DNA from: Terriglobia bacterium | GTDB taxonomy: Bacteria > Acidobacteriota > UBA6911 | Length of the DNA stretch: 64,000 nucleotides | NCBI GenBank assembly: GCA_020072565.1 | Contig: JAIQGI010000026.1 | Location: forward strand, 17,046-81,045 | Reading direction: 5' to 3' | Shown here: one piece after another, positions 36,726 through 44,861 of the stretch | Numbering within the stretch: the stretch's first letter is position 1 | How the letters are laid out: each line of letters opens with the position of its first letter | The notes under the pieces: generated by a model | What the model saw: the letters and a program-made list of their open reading frames with translations, nothing else | Databases searched by the model: none | What the model was told of the DNA's origin: nothing | Made by a program: the position numbers and the translations under genes

Positions 36726-36974
36726 TTGGACATGAAAATGAAGGATTTTGAGAGCAACCTGAAGCTGCTCGAAGAAATCGTGGGGAAGCTGGAGGGGGGC
36801 GATCTCACGCTCGATCATGCTCTGGAACTCTTTGAGGAGGGCGTAAAGATCAGCCGATTCTGCAACGCGAAGCTCGAGGAAGCAGAACGCAAAGTGGAAA
36901 CTCTGATCAAGAGCGCCGACGGCAGCATGGTGGAAGCGCCGTTCACCACGGAAGGCGACGATGCCGCCAAATGA
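36726..36974 (+). CDS. xseB: Exodeoxyribonuclease VII small subunit
   Basis: An 82-residue helical subunit: FESNLKLLEEIVGKLEGGDL then LDHALELFEEGVKISRFC is diagnostic. GGAGG at 36715-36719 is 6 nt before TTG 36726 and 12 nt before ATG 36732; I use TTG on spacing, but ATG 36732 or 36738 is possible and changes only two to four residues. The gene is 92 nt after xseA and its tail runs into the repeat at 36972. Confidence 0.9.
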   Translation: MDMKMKDFESNLKLLEEIVGKLEGGDLTLDHALELFEEGVKISRFCNAKLEEAERKVETLIKSADGSMVEAPFTTEGDDAAK

Positions 36975-37075
36975 TTTGGGTTTTAGATTTTGGATCGGAA
37001 ACCGGCTGGTACTTTATTCTCGGGCTGGTGGGCTTTCGCAAATCCAGAATCCAAAATCTTAAATTCAAAATATAC
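36972..37075. repeat. Dispersed ATTTTGGATTT-type inverted repeat, copy 4
   Basis: Left arm 36972-36997 (ATGATTTGGGTTTTAGATTT...) and right arm 37040-37075 (AAATCCAGAATCCAAAATC...) are in opposite orientation around a spacer of about 40 nt. It fills the entire xseB-ispA gap and provides the xseB stop codon. Confidence 0.65.
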
Positions 37076-37087
37076 CTAGGCATTTTG

Positions 37088-37972
37088 ATGGATATTCACA
37101 GTTACCTGTCGGAGATAAGACTCGCAGTCGATCAACAGCTGGAGCGCCTGTTACCGGCGGTGGAAGAAGAACCCCCTACGATCCATCAGGCGATGCGCTA
37201 TTCCATCTTTGCCGGGGGCAAACGCGTGCGTCCGATTCTGGTGCTGGCTGCCGGAGAAAGCGCCGGTGGCGCGCGGGATACTCTGCTCCACCTCGGGGCA
37301 GGCGTTGAAATGATGCACACCTATTCTCTGATTCACGACGACCTCCCCGCCCTGGATAATGACGATCTCAGACGGGGGCGCCCGACCTGCCATAAGGTGT
37401 TCGGCGACGCCATTGCGATCCTGGCCGGGGATGCCCTCATGACGCGGGCTTATCAGGTGCTGGCGGAACTGCCGAATGTTACCGATGCGACACGGCTTGC
37501 CATTATTCGGGAGATTGCGTACGCGACCGGCACGGTCGAAGGGATGATCGGGGGACAGGTGGTAGACCTGGAGTCGGAAGGGAAGACTGTCATCGCACCG
37601 GTCTTGGAGTATATCCATCGCTCGAAGACCGGAGCATTGCTGACGAGCTGCACGCGCTGCGGGGCGCTGGCTGCCGGCACCGATGCCGCGCAGCTCCATG
37701 CGTTGACGGAGTTCGGCCGCAAAATCGGCCTTGCCTTCCAGATCGTGGACGATATTCTGGACTTGACCGCCAGCAGCGAGAAACTCGGGAAAACGGCCGG
37801 TAAAGATCAGAAAGTGAAGAAAGCCACTTATCCAGCCTTGTTCGGAATTGAGGCATCGCGCCAGAAGGCACAGGAGTTGATCTGCGGCGCCCTCGATGAG
37901 ATCCGGGAATTCGGGAACCGCGCCGAACCGCTGCGCGAGTTGGCACAGTTCGTTTGCAGCCGGACGACTTGA
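37088..37972 (+). CDS. ispA: Polyprenyl diphosphate synthase (farnesyl/geranylgeranyl type)
   Basis: A 294-residue trans-prenyltransferase making C15-C20 isoprenoid diphosphates. The first Asp-rich motif is LIHDDLPALDNDDLRRGRPT (Asp84-85) and the second is FQIVDDILD. The start at 37088 is chosen because the frame upstream lies within a repeat. In many bacteria the order is xseB-ispA-dxs-tlyA-nadK; here dxs is missing between ispA and tlyA. Chain length is not certain. Confidence 0.92.
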   Translation: MDIHSYLSEIRLAVDQQLERLLPAVEEEPPTIHQAMRYSIFAGGKRVRPILVLAAGESAGGARDTLLHLGAGVEMMHTYSLIHDDLPALDNDDLRRGRPTCHKVFGDAIAILAGDALMTRAYQVLAELPNVTDATRLAIIREIAYATGTVEGMIGGQVVDLESEGKTVIAPVLEYIHRSKTGALLTSCTRCGALAAGTDAAQLHALTEFGRKIGLAFQIVDDILDLTASSEKLGKTAGKDQKVKKATYPALFGIEASRQKAQELICGALDEIREFGNRAEPLRELAQFVCSRTT

Positions 37973-37976
37973 ATTC

Positions 37977-38756
37977 ATGACGGCGACCAGGAAACGCATC
38001 GACCAATTGCTGGTCGAGCGGGGCTTCGCCGAGAGCCGGCACAAGGCTCAAGCCCTGCTCCTCGCGGGCCAGGTGCTGGCGAACGAGCAAAAGATCGAGA
38101 AGCCGGGGCTGCTGGTGACTGCCGATGCCGCGATCCGGATCCTCGGGGAGATGCCATTCGTGAGCAGGGCCGGCGCGAAGCTCCAGGCCGCCCTGGACCA
38201 CTTCCCCATCAGCGTTGCCGGCCGTGTTTGCGCCGACCTCGGCGCTTCCACGGGAGGATTTACCGACTGCCTTCTGCAGTACGGGGCCGCCGCCGTGCAC
38301 GCATACGACGTCGGCGCCGGACAGCTTGACTGGAAGCTCCGCTCGGATGCGCGCGTCGTGCTTCATGAACACTGCAATGTCCGCTACCTCACGCCGGAGG
38401 ATCTGCCCGAGCAGGTCTCCCTGGTGACGGCAGATCTCTCCTTCATCTCGCTCACAAAGATACTGAATCCGCTCAGGGATGCTCTTCAGACCAGGATCGC
38501 CTCCCGGGCGCTTCGTCCTGTCGATTTTCGAGTGGACCTGGTGGTGCTCGTGAAACCGCAGTTTGAAGTGGGCAAGGGAGAAGTGGGCAAAGGAGGGATC
38601 GTGCGCGATAAAAAAAAGCAACTCGCCGCCTTGGCCGCGGTGGCGCAATTCGCAGGAGCCTCCGGCTTTGATGTCCTGGGGAACATTCCCTCGCCCATTC
38701 TGGGTGCCGAAGGGAATCGAGAATTTTTGCTGCACCTGCAGCTCCTTCCTGTATGA
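37977..38756 (+). CDS. tlyA: TlyA-family rRNA 2'-O-methyltransferase
   Basis: A 259-residue protein with an N-terminal S4 RNA-binding domain (RKRIDQLLVERGFAESRHKA, then VSRAGAKLQAAL) and an FtsJ-like SAM-dependent methyltransferase domain (VCADLGASTGGFTDCLLQ, VLVKPQFEVGKGEV with the catalytic Lys). TlyA methylates 16S and 23S rRNA in mycobacteria. It begins 4 nt after the ispA stop and its end overlaps nadK by ATGA. Confidence 0.92.
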   Translation: MTATRKRIDQLLVERGFAESRHKAQALLLAGQVLANEQKIEKPGLLVTADAAIRILGEMPFVSRAGAKLQAALDHFPISVAGRVCADLGASTGGFTDCLLQYGAAAVHAYDVGAGQLDWKLRSDARVVLHEHCNVRYLTPEDLPEQVSLVTADLSFISLTKILNPLRDALQTRIASRALRPVDFRVDLVVLVKPQFEVGKGEVGKGGIVRDKKKQLAALAAVAQFAGASGFDVLGNIPSPILGAEGNREFLLHLQLLPV

Positions 38757-39625
38757 TCAAAACCATGAATTCCCCCGTGCGCAAGATCGGTCTGGTGCTG
38801 AAACGCCACGATCCTCGCGTTCGCGACGTGGTCACCGAGATTATTCCCTGGCTGCAGGCGCGCGGTGTCGAAGTGTTCCTCGATCAGGAAACCGCAAGCC
38901 AATATCCCCTCTCCAGCAGCGTGAGGGCGGCCGATGAACTCGCATCAAACGTGGATGTGGTGGCGGTCTTCGGCGGTGACGGAACCTTCCTCTATGCAGC
39001 CAGGCTTGCCGGCCGCAGCGGGGTTCCTTTGTTGGGAATCAACCTCGGCTCCCTCGGCTTCCTGGCGGAAGTGAAGCTCGAAGACATGCACCCGGCGTTC
39101 GAGCGTCTGCTCGCCGGGCAATACCAGCTGGAGGAGCGCGTGCTCGTCGATGTGAGCATCCTCAGGCAGGAGAATCAGCTGGCACACTACCTGGCCCTGA
39201 ATGATGCTGTCATCAACAAGGGAGCTCTCGCTCGTATGATCGAGCTGGAAGTCTGGGTAAATTCCGAACTGGTCACCATCACCCGCGCCGACGGCCTGAT
39301 CATCTCCACCCCTACGGGATCCACGGCCTATTCCATGTCGGCCGGCGGGCCGATCGTATACCCGACTCTCGGAGCCTTCATCATCACCCCCATTTGCCCT
39401 CATACTCTCTCCAACCGCCCGGTGGTTGTGCCGGATGGTGTAGCAGTAGGAGTCTGCCTGCGCCATGGGGGTGACGTGATGCTGACGGTAGACGGTCAGG
39501 TCGGGATGCCTCTGACACAAGGTGATTGCATCCGATTCCAAAAAGCCCGCTCCACGATCCGCTTGATCCAGGCTACCAACAGCACCTTCTTCATGCTGTT
39601 GCGGGAAAAACTCAAGTGGAACTGA
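38753..39625 (+). CDS. nadK: NAD kinase
   Basis: A 290-residue cytosolic enzyme phosphorylating NAD to NADP. The ATP/NAD motif VVAVFGGDGTFLYAAR (GGDGT at 74-78), GINLGSLGFLAE, the NE/D-like ALNDAVINKG and TRADGLIISTPTGSTAYSMSAGGP (cited in part: DGLIISTPTGSTAYSMSAGG) are all intact. The ATG at 38753 overlaps tlyA; a second ATG at 38765 may be used. It ends the xse-isp-tlyA-nadK operon. Confidence 0.95.
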   Translation: MIKTMNSPVRKIGLVLKRHDPRVRDVVTEIIPWLQARGVEVFLDQETASQYPLSSSVRAADELASNVDVVAVFGGDGTFLYAARLAGRSGVPLLGINLGSLGFLAEVKLEDMHPAFERLLAGQYQLEERVLVDVSILRQENQLAHYLALNDAVINKGALARMIELEVWVNSELVTITRADGLIISTPTGSTAYSMSAGGPIVYPTLGAFIITPICPHTLSNRPVVVPDGVAVGVCLRHGGDVMLTVDGQVGMPLTQGDCIRFQKARSTIRLIQATNSTFFMLLREKLKWN

Positions 39626-39657
39626 ATTTCTGCGGCAGGATATCAATCTTCTGATTT

Positions 39658-39750
39658 CACTCTCTGCGAGCTCAGCGAACTCTGCGTCGAGGTTTTTGGG
39701 ATGCGGCTTTGCCGCGCCTGGTTCGCTTTTCCCCAATTGTCTGAATCGCA
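39658..39750. repeat. Dispersed CTCTGCG-type intergenic repeat, copy 2
   Basis: Shares an ordered set of words with 8048-8147: ACTCTGCGTCGAGGTTTTTG, then GCGGCTTTGCCGCGCC, then TTTTCCCC and TGTCTGAATCGCA. It lies between nadK and maf, which converge. Confidence 0.5.
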
Positions 39751-39757
39751 AGCCCGG

Positions 39758-40366
39758 TCACCGGATCTCATGGAGCCGCAGGTCGAGGCGGCGGCAGAGT
39801 CGGGCGAACGTGAAGATGGGGAATCCAACGATATTGAAGTAACAGCCCTCGATCCGATCGATGAAGAGCGAAGCGTACCCCTGAATGGCATAGGCCCCCG
39901 CCTTATCCCGATACTCTCCTGTAGCCAGGTACCAATCGATGTCCGATCGTGTCAGGGGACGCATATGGACGCGAGAGCGGCTGGAGGCTGAACCGGAGCG
40001 CCCTAAGGCGTTGTCAATGAGGCAGATCCCCGTGAACACCTCGTGCCAGCGGCCGCCGAGACTTCGCAGCATGTCCCCGGCCTCCGCCGCCGAAGACGGC
40101 TTGCCCAGGATGTGATCCCTCAGGAGGACGATCGTGTCTGCTCCGATGATCAGGTCACTGCGGTGCCTGGGGGCAACTTCGCACGCCTTTAGACGGGCAG
40201 CGCGCACGACATAGGATGCGGCCGACTCTCCGCGTCTTCGTTCCGGCTCAGGGCCGGTACTGGGATCGATGAGGAGCCTGAATCCGAGTGCGGCCAGAAG
40301 TTCCCGCCGTCGCGGCGATGCGGATGCCAGTACCAGGCGAGAGGCCGTTGGTGTCAGTGTTGTCAT
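39758..40366 (-). CDS. maf: Maf-family nucleotide pyrophosphatase
   Basis: A 202-residue housekeeping pyrophosphatase that removes non-canonical or pyrimidine nucleotides. It begins MTTLTPTASRLVLASASPRR with the phosphate-binding SASPRR, and has LIIGADTIVLL with the catalytic Asp, EVFTGICLID and AGAYAIQGYASLFIDRIEG (cited as GAYAIQGYASLFIDRIEG). It diverges from the selenoprotein candidate at 40514; their 147-nt spacer holds the putative control sequences. Confidence 0.92.
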   Translation of the reverse strand: MTTLTPTASRLVLASASPRRRELLAALGFRLLIDPSTGPEPERRRGESAASYVVRAARLKACEVAPRHRSDLIIGADTIVLLRDHILGKPSSAAEAGDMLRSLGGRWHEVFTGICLIDNALGRSGSASSRSRVHMRPLTRSDIDWYLATGEYRDKAGAYAIQGYASLFIDRIEGCYFNIVGFPIFTFARLCRRLDLRLHEIR

Positions 40367-40452
40367 CGCTGATGTTCTCTGGTACTTTACACTAGTTCAT
40401 TCAAGTCGCTGATCAGGTTGAGGGCAACCGGAATCATGCTGCAATCTGGAGG

Positions 40453-40493
40453 GGGCACAACGTGCCCGGGACTTATTGATGATCAGAATCATC
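40453..40493. promoter_or_regulatory. Two small inverted repeats in the divergent maf spacer
   Basis: GGGCAC-AAC-GTGCCC (40453-40467) and GATGAT-CAGA-ATCATC (40478-40493) lie within 60 nt of the start of the selenoprotein candidate. They could be operators; no known site matched well. Confidence 0.3.
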
Positions 40494-40513
40494 GGTAGAG
40501 CATAAAGCCTGAC

Positions 40514-41530
40514 ATGAAAATAAATTGTATACCTCTTTTGTTTTTGTGCCTTCCTGTGGTTTTCCCTGCACCCGCGCCGCAATCTCCCGGCGCCACCCAG
40601 ACGCCCGTGCCTACCGAATTTCCCGAGCAGCTGCTCAATGGCTCCGAGACCTTTAATCTTGCCATCGACGTATACGGCGACCTGCGGGGGAATTTCGGCC
40701 CCTGTGGCTGACCCATCCACCCAGCAGGCGGTTTCGCCCGCAGGATGAGCTATTGGAATGCCTTTGCCAAGAAATACCCATCCCGGTCCCTGTTGCGCCT
40801 TGACGGCGGGTCCATCTTCAGCCGGGGGGTGGCCGCATCCTCCATCGTGAATCGGTATATGCTCGAAGGGACTTCGCGATCGAATCTGGATGCCATCAAT
40901 GTGAGCTCGTGGGACATTCCCGTCTGGCAAGAGATGGGGGACATGGCGGCAGCAGGAATGATTTCCGGTGACTTTCTCAAGCTGCCGCTGGTTTCTGCCA
41001 ATGTCACCACGAAGCTCCCGAATTTTCCTGCTATCCAGCCCTATATCATAAAGGAGCTGCAAGTCGATCCCAAGGCTGGAAAACCACTGCGGGTGGGGAT
41101 TACCGGGCTGCTAATCGATCCGGAAGAGCGGATCTCGCGCACAGATTTTCAGGTCCAGAAACCGCAGGAGGCCGCGCGCAAGATTGTCGCCGAGTTGAGC
41201 GGCAAGGCAGACTACGTGATCATCCTCACCGAAATGGGGCTGGGTGAGGCGATCAGCCTCTCCCTGGTCGTGCCGGGAATCAATATGCTCGTCGTGGCCC
41301 ACGATTACACTACGCCGATTGATGCCCAGCAGATCGGAGATACTCTTGTTCTCGGCCCGATCCACGAAGGACAGATGCTGTCCGAAGTCCGCTTGACCAT
41401 AAAGTCCGGCGCGCAGAGAGTGGAGATCGAAAGCCATACCGTGCCGCTCAACGAGACTGTTCCGGATGATCCTGCATTGGGCGAACTCATCCGCAAGGCC
41501 AAGGAAGAAGTGGACAAGGCGCAGAAGTGA
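40514..41530 (+). CDS. Secreted metallophosphatase-like selenoprotein candidate (Sec66)
   Basis: One 338-residue frame interrupted only by TGA at 40709-40711. The N-terminus is a signal peptide (CIPLLFLCLPVVFPAPA). The interruption falls in GNFGPCG-[TGA]-PIHPAGGFARR. From family knowledge, related periplasmic 5'-nucleotidase-like proteins carry CGC, then five residues, then GGxARR here, so TGA replaces the second Cys. After it come 272 open codons with the fold continuing (LRLDGGSIFSRG, AINVSSWDIPV, VGITGLLID, ILTEMGLGEAISL), though metal ligands look degenerate. A SECIS-like hairpin follows at 40718-40747. The role is probably periplasmic redox. A nonsense mutation is the alternative. No ribosome site is evident. 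Confidence 0.82.
40718..40747 (+). promoter_or_regulatory. Putative bacterial SECIS hairpin (metallophosphatase-like gene)
   Basis: The core stem CC-A-GC-A-GGCG closes on CGCC-C-GC-A-GG around the apical loop GUUU (40731-40734). Eight pairs form with two single mismatches, and two more pairs extend the base. The loop begins with G and starts 20 nt after the TGA. This agrees with the published bacterial SECIS rule (G in the first two loop positions, 16-37 nt from UGA). Confidence 0.7.
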
Positions 41531-41531
41531 C

Positions 41532-41550
41532 CATCCGGTATAGACGGATG
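41532..41550 (+). terminator. Small hairpin after the selenoprotein candidate
   Basis: CATCCG and CGGATG pair around a 7-nt loop immediately after the stop codon. No T-run follows, so termination is uncertain. Confidence 0.3.
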
Positions 41551-41611
41551 CCGAGCGGACATCCCGCTTATCCAGATCCGATGTGACCGGTCGCAAGCAA
41601 AGACCCGGGAG

Positions 41612-41626
41612 TCGGAATGTCCCCTT
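41612..41626. repeat. Partial REP-like element
   Basis: The 15-mer TCGGAATGTCCCCTT is identical to 17231-17245, the right part of the REP-like hairpin. Only one arm is present here. Confidence 0.5.
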
Positions 41627-41637
41627 CTCACAGAGTC

Positions 41638-41931
41638 ATGGCAATGGAATCAATCTCGACAACTCTGTTTTCTCTATATCGGGGCACGCCGTTTCAGGAC
41701 GAGTGGCTGGTTGCCTGCCTGGACGGTGCCTGGCGGGGATTGCTGGGTGAGGGGGTCGCAAATTTCTGCCGGCCGCTGGCGGTGCGGGGTGAGGAGCTTG
41801 TGGTCGAAGTTCTCGACGCAGCCTGGCTGCCGACACTGGCAGGCATGAAGCAGGAACTGCTGCAGCGGATACGTGCCGCTACCGGCAGCACGGTACAGCG
41901 GCTGTCATTCGTCGTGAAGGAAGCCTGTTAG
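41638..41931 (+). CDS. DUF721 (DciA-like) protein
   Basis: A 97-residue protein with the DUF721 pattern: an N-terminal helix with MESISTTLFSLYRGTPFQDE and the core AWRGLLGEGVANFCRPLAVR, LVVEVLDAAWLPTLAGMKQE and a C-terminal LSFVV strand. DciA proteins of this family load the replicative helicase DnaB. The sequence is short and there is no replication gene adjacent (dnaG lies 8 kb away), so the role is inferred. The start could be 41638 or 41644; neither has a strong ribosome site. Confidence 0.75.
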   Translation: MAMESISTTLFSLYRGTPFQDEWLVACLDGAWRGLLGEGVANFCRPLAVRGEELVVEVLDAAWLPTLAGMKQELLQRIRAATGSTVQRLSFVVKEAC

Positions 41932-42109
41932 TTTCAACTGCGTCGTCCGGATGGAGGGAGAGGTCGCTTTCGTCCGCCGGATCCCAGGTTTGCCCTCCAG
42001 GATCCGAAATGGGAATAGCACTAGTCCGATGGCGGAGGTGGTGTTAAAATATCGCGTCCGTCATGCGCATTTTACGTGCGCTAAATTATTTGTAGCAATG
42101 GAGTAAGCG

Positions 42110-44764
42110 ATGTTTGGGAATCATAGTTTCCGAAAGGTCGAATTCATCCTGGCAGTCACTCTGGCTCTGATCGGAACTTCCGCCAGTGCCTGGGCCCAAT
42201 TCAGAGTGTTTGCCAAAGTCGTGGGGAATCCGACCGAAACGACGAGCCCGCTCATTTTTGATGTCAACAACGACCAGACCGACAACATTTCTCCCAACAT
42301 TATAATCAATCAGGACCAGCAACGCGGCTTTGTAGCTTATACGGGGTCGGGCGTGATTGTGGAGTTTTCCCTGTCCACTGGGGAAATCCTGAACCGCATT
42401 CCGACCGGAGGCGCCCCGTGCTTCGCAACGCCCTTGCCAAACAATCGATTTGCCGTCGTATCGGTCTTCGAGAACGCGGCCAACTTCGTGCAGGGTAAGC
42501 GGATCTTTATCATCGACATGGGTGCGACCAGCGGCACAAGCTCCCTGGCGGCGACCTATACGTTCGCCAACGCGCAGTTTGGTTTCGGCAGCATCCTTAC
42601 ACTTTCACCCGACCAGACTGTCGGCTACATATCCTCGGCCGGGACCGGCGAGGTAATCAAGTTCAGCATGGCCGACGGGCGCGAATTAGGCAGGATCAGA
42701 GCAGGGATGAGAATCCCGGCTCAGATTACGATTTCACCCGATGGGAGTACGTTGCTGGTCGTAGATGTAGATCCGGGGACGCCGGAGCTGGATTTTTTCG
42801 ACACTTCGACGTTTGCGAAGAAAGGCTCGCTCAAGAATCCGGATCCCGTACACGATGTTGTCGCCTTCACCATATTCAACAAGGCAGTACTGGCGCCGGA
42901 CGGCAAGACCGGGATCATAGCCAGCCGCGGCAGGAACAACGTCCAGTTTAGTGAACTGGTTTTTCTCTTCGATGCTACCGACGGTGCCATTCTTAAAACC
43001 GGCAACACCGGTCCGGCACCGGGTTGGACAGGCCTCACTCCGGATGGGACCAAGTGGGTGATCATCAACATGTTCAGCGTCACGGTCATCCCGACGGACG
43101 ATTTCGATCAGCTCCAGGAGTTTCAGGCAAACGCCGGCGAGCCCCTCGGCTCGGCCAACATGGTTTTCAGCTCAGACTCCAAGTTCGGCTTCTATGCCAC
43201 TACCGGAGCCTCTGGCGTCATTCATGACCAGATTCTCCAAATCGACCTCGAAACCGGCTCTATCCTGGAGCAACTCCAGGTCGGCGATAGCCCCGATACT
43301 TTCGTTGATCAACCGTCCAGCATGGCCATTACCGCCGACGGCAAGATCCTCGTTGCCCTGGAATTCGTAAGCGACAATATCGACCTCATGAAACCGATCA
43401 CGTTGGTGGCTGGCGGCAAATTTGTCAGCTCGCCCGATACCTTCACCGGCCTCAGCCTCCTCAACCTGTCGTCTCAGACGAACACGATCACCGTTTACGC
43501 GATGCAGGACTTCGGGGAACCGAATCAGGAGACCGGTGTCAACAACCCTGTTCTTATCACCCTCGACCCCAATCAGCAGGTGTCCCTGACGGTGGCGGAG
43601 ATCTTTAATTTCGACGACTCCAATGCTCCTAACGGTGAACGTACGGGTTGGCTGGCCATCTATAGTGAACAGCCCGGAGTCACCGGCTATGTCACGATCG
43701 GGAAAAAGGACCTGACTAGCCTGAACGGCCTCCCGCTGGACAGCAATCCCGACCGTCTCCACGATTGGATCCTTCCGGTGGTCAACCGCAACGGAGATGC
43801 TTCCATTTCGCTCAGTACCCTGAACGACACCTTTTACACCGCTTCCTACAGCGTGGCACGCATTGCACATGACGGGACGCTGATTGACAGCCAGCCCACC
43901 CAGGCAGCCTCTGCGAGCAACCGCGTGAACCAGGACCTGCCCGATCTCTTCCCCAGGGATCATCTGGATACCGAGGGGTATCTTCATATGACTGCGCCGG
44001 AGGGAGTGTTCTCCAACGAGCTTTACAACAACGGCACATCGGTTGAGATCCTCAAGGGAATCGATCGCTACAAGCACGTTGGCGTGACCCGGCTCGCCGC
44101 ACCGCAATATGCAACCTGTCCCGGCTGGAAGACCATCCTGAATCTGATCAATGCGGCCGCAGCCGAGGCCGATGTGACTGTAACGTTCCACGGTGCGGAC
44201 GCAACTGTGCTCTGGCAGTTTCAGAAGCATTTCAAGATCGGCGAACAGCTCAGGGACGATGTCACCAACATATTCAACAACCCGCCCAGCGACATTAATA
44301 ACCTGGTCGCCGACCCGGCGTTTCTGAACGCCGCCGGATGGGTGGAAGTCGAAAGCACTCAGGACCAGATCCTGGGTACGCTGACCTTCAACGCCAGCGA
44401 CGACCATTTCGCCGCCAGTTACGAACTCTCCGCTACCCCTCTCAACCAGTTCATCTTCCCTATCGTCAGCCAGAATGACAGCTACCAGACCGGCGTCGCG
44501 TTGCTGAACAACAACGCGGATCCGGCAAATGTGACAGTGGAACTTTGGGGACCGGATGGCAACATGATCGGGACCCCTGCCACCCTGACGCTGGCTCCCC
44601 ATTCCCGAACGGCAGCCTACCTGGACAGCCTGTTCCCCAACATGGACCCACTTTTGATAGGTAATTTGCGGATTCGATCCGATAAGGCTGTATATGGCTT
44701 CGGAATCGTGAACGATTCGAATTTCATGTTTGTCATGGCTATGCCCCCCATTCCGTTTTTCTGA
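42110..44764 (+). CDS. Large secreted beta-propeller (YVTN-type) protein
   Basis: An 884-residue exported protein with a signal peptide ending SASAWAQ. Residues about 35-430 are repeated 40-50-residue blades such as VIVEFSLSTGEILNRIPTGG, TLSPDQTVGYISSAG, TISPDGSTLLVVDVD and LTPDGTKWVIINM, typical of YVTN/NHL propellers. Residues 440-884 are beta-rich repeats (GYVTIGKKDLTSLNG, GWKTILNLINAAAAEADVTV, YQTGVALLNNNADPANVTVE) that recur with a period near 150. No enzyme motif. GGAG stands 7 nt before the ATG. Probably cell-surface or periplasmic; ligand unknown. The next gene starts 98 nt after it. Confidence 0.85.
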   Translation: MFGNHSFRKVEFILAVTLALIGTSASAWAQFRVFAKVVGNPTETTSPLIFDVNNDQTDNISPNIIINQDQQRGFVAYTGSGVIVEFSLSTGEILNRIPTGGAPCFATPLPNNRFAVVSVFENAANFVQGKRIFIIDMGATSGTSSLAATYTFANAQFGFGSILTLSPDQTVGYISSAGTGEVIKFSMADGRELGRIRAGMRIPAQITISPDGSTLLVVDVDPGTPELDFFDTSTFAKKGSLKNPDPVHDVVAFTIFNKAVLAPDGKTGIIASRGRNNVQFSELVFLFDATDGAILKTGNTGPAPGWTGLTPDGTKWVIINMFSVTVIPTDDFDQLQEFQANAGEPLGSANMVFSSDSKFGFYATTGASGVIHDQILQIDLETGSILEQLQVGDSPDTFVDQPSSMAITADGKILVALEFVSDNIDLMKPITLVAGGKFVSSPDTFTGLSLLNLSSQTNTITVYAMQDFGEPNQETGVNNPVLITLDPNQQVSLTVAEIFNFDDSNAPNGERTGWLAIYSEQPGVTGYVTIGKKDLTSLNGLPLDSNPDRLHDWILPVVNRNGDASISLSTLNDTFYTASYSVARIAHDGTLIDSQPTQAASASNRVNQDLPDLFPRDHLDTEGYLHMTAPEGVFSNELYNNGTSVEILKGIDRYKHVGVTRLAAPQYATCPGWKTILNLINAAAAEADVTVTFHGADATVLWQFQKHFKIGEQLRDDVTNIFNNPPSDINNLVADPAFLNAAGWVEVESTQDQILGTLTFNASDDHFAASYELSATPLNQFIFPIVSQNDSYQTGVALLNNNADPANVTVELWGPDGNMIGTPATLTLAPHSRTAAYLDSLFPNMDPLLIGNLRIRSDKAVYGFGIVNDSNFMFVMAMPPIPFF

Positions 44765-44861
44765 GCGGAGGCCGGCTGCCGGGGAGATGGCCGGGGACGA
44801 GGCGAACCCGCCCAGTCCAGGGCGATATGACAAGGCTTGGAAAGGGAAGAGGGCTTTTCCC

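Noticed and set aside
40478..40493. GATGAT-CAGA-ATCATC considered as a Fur box.
   Set aside because: The match to the Fur consensus is poor and the adjacent genes give no iron link.
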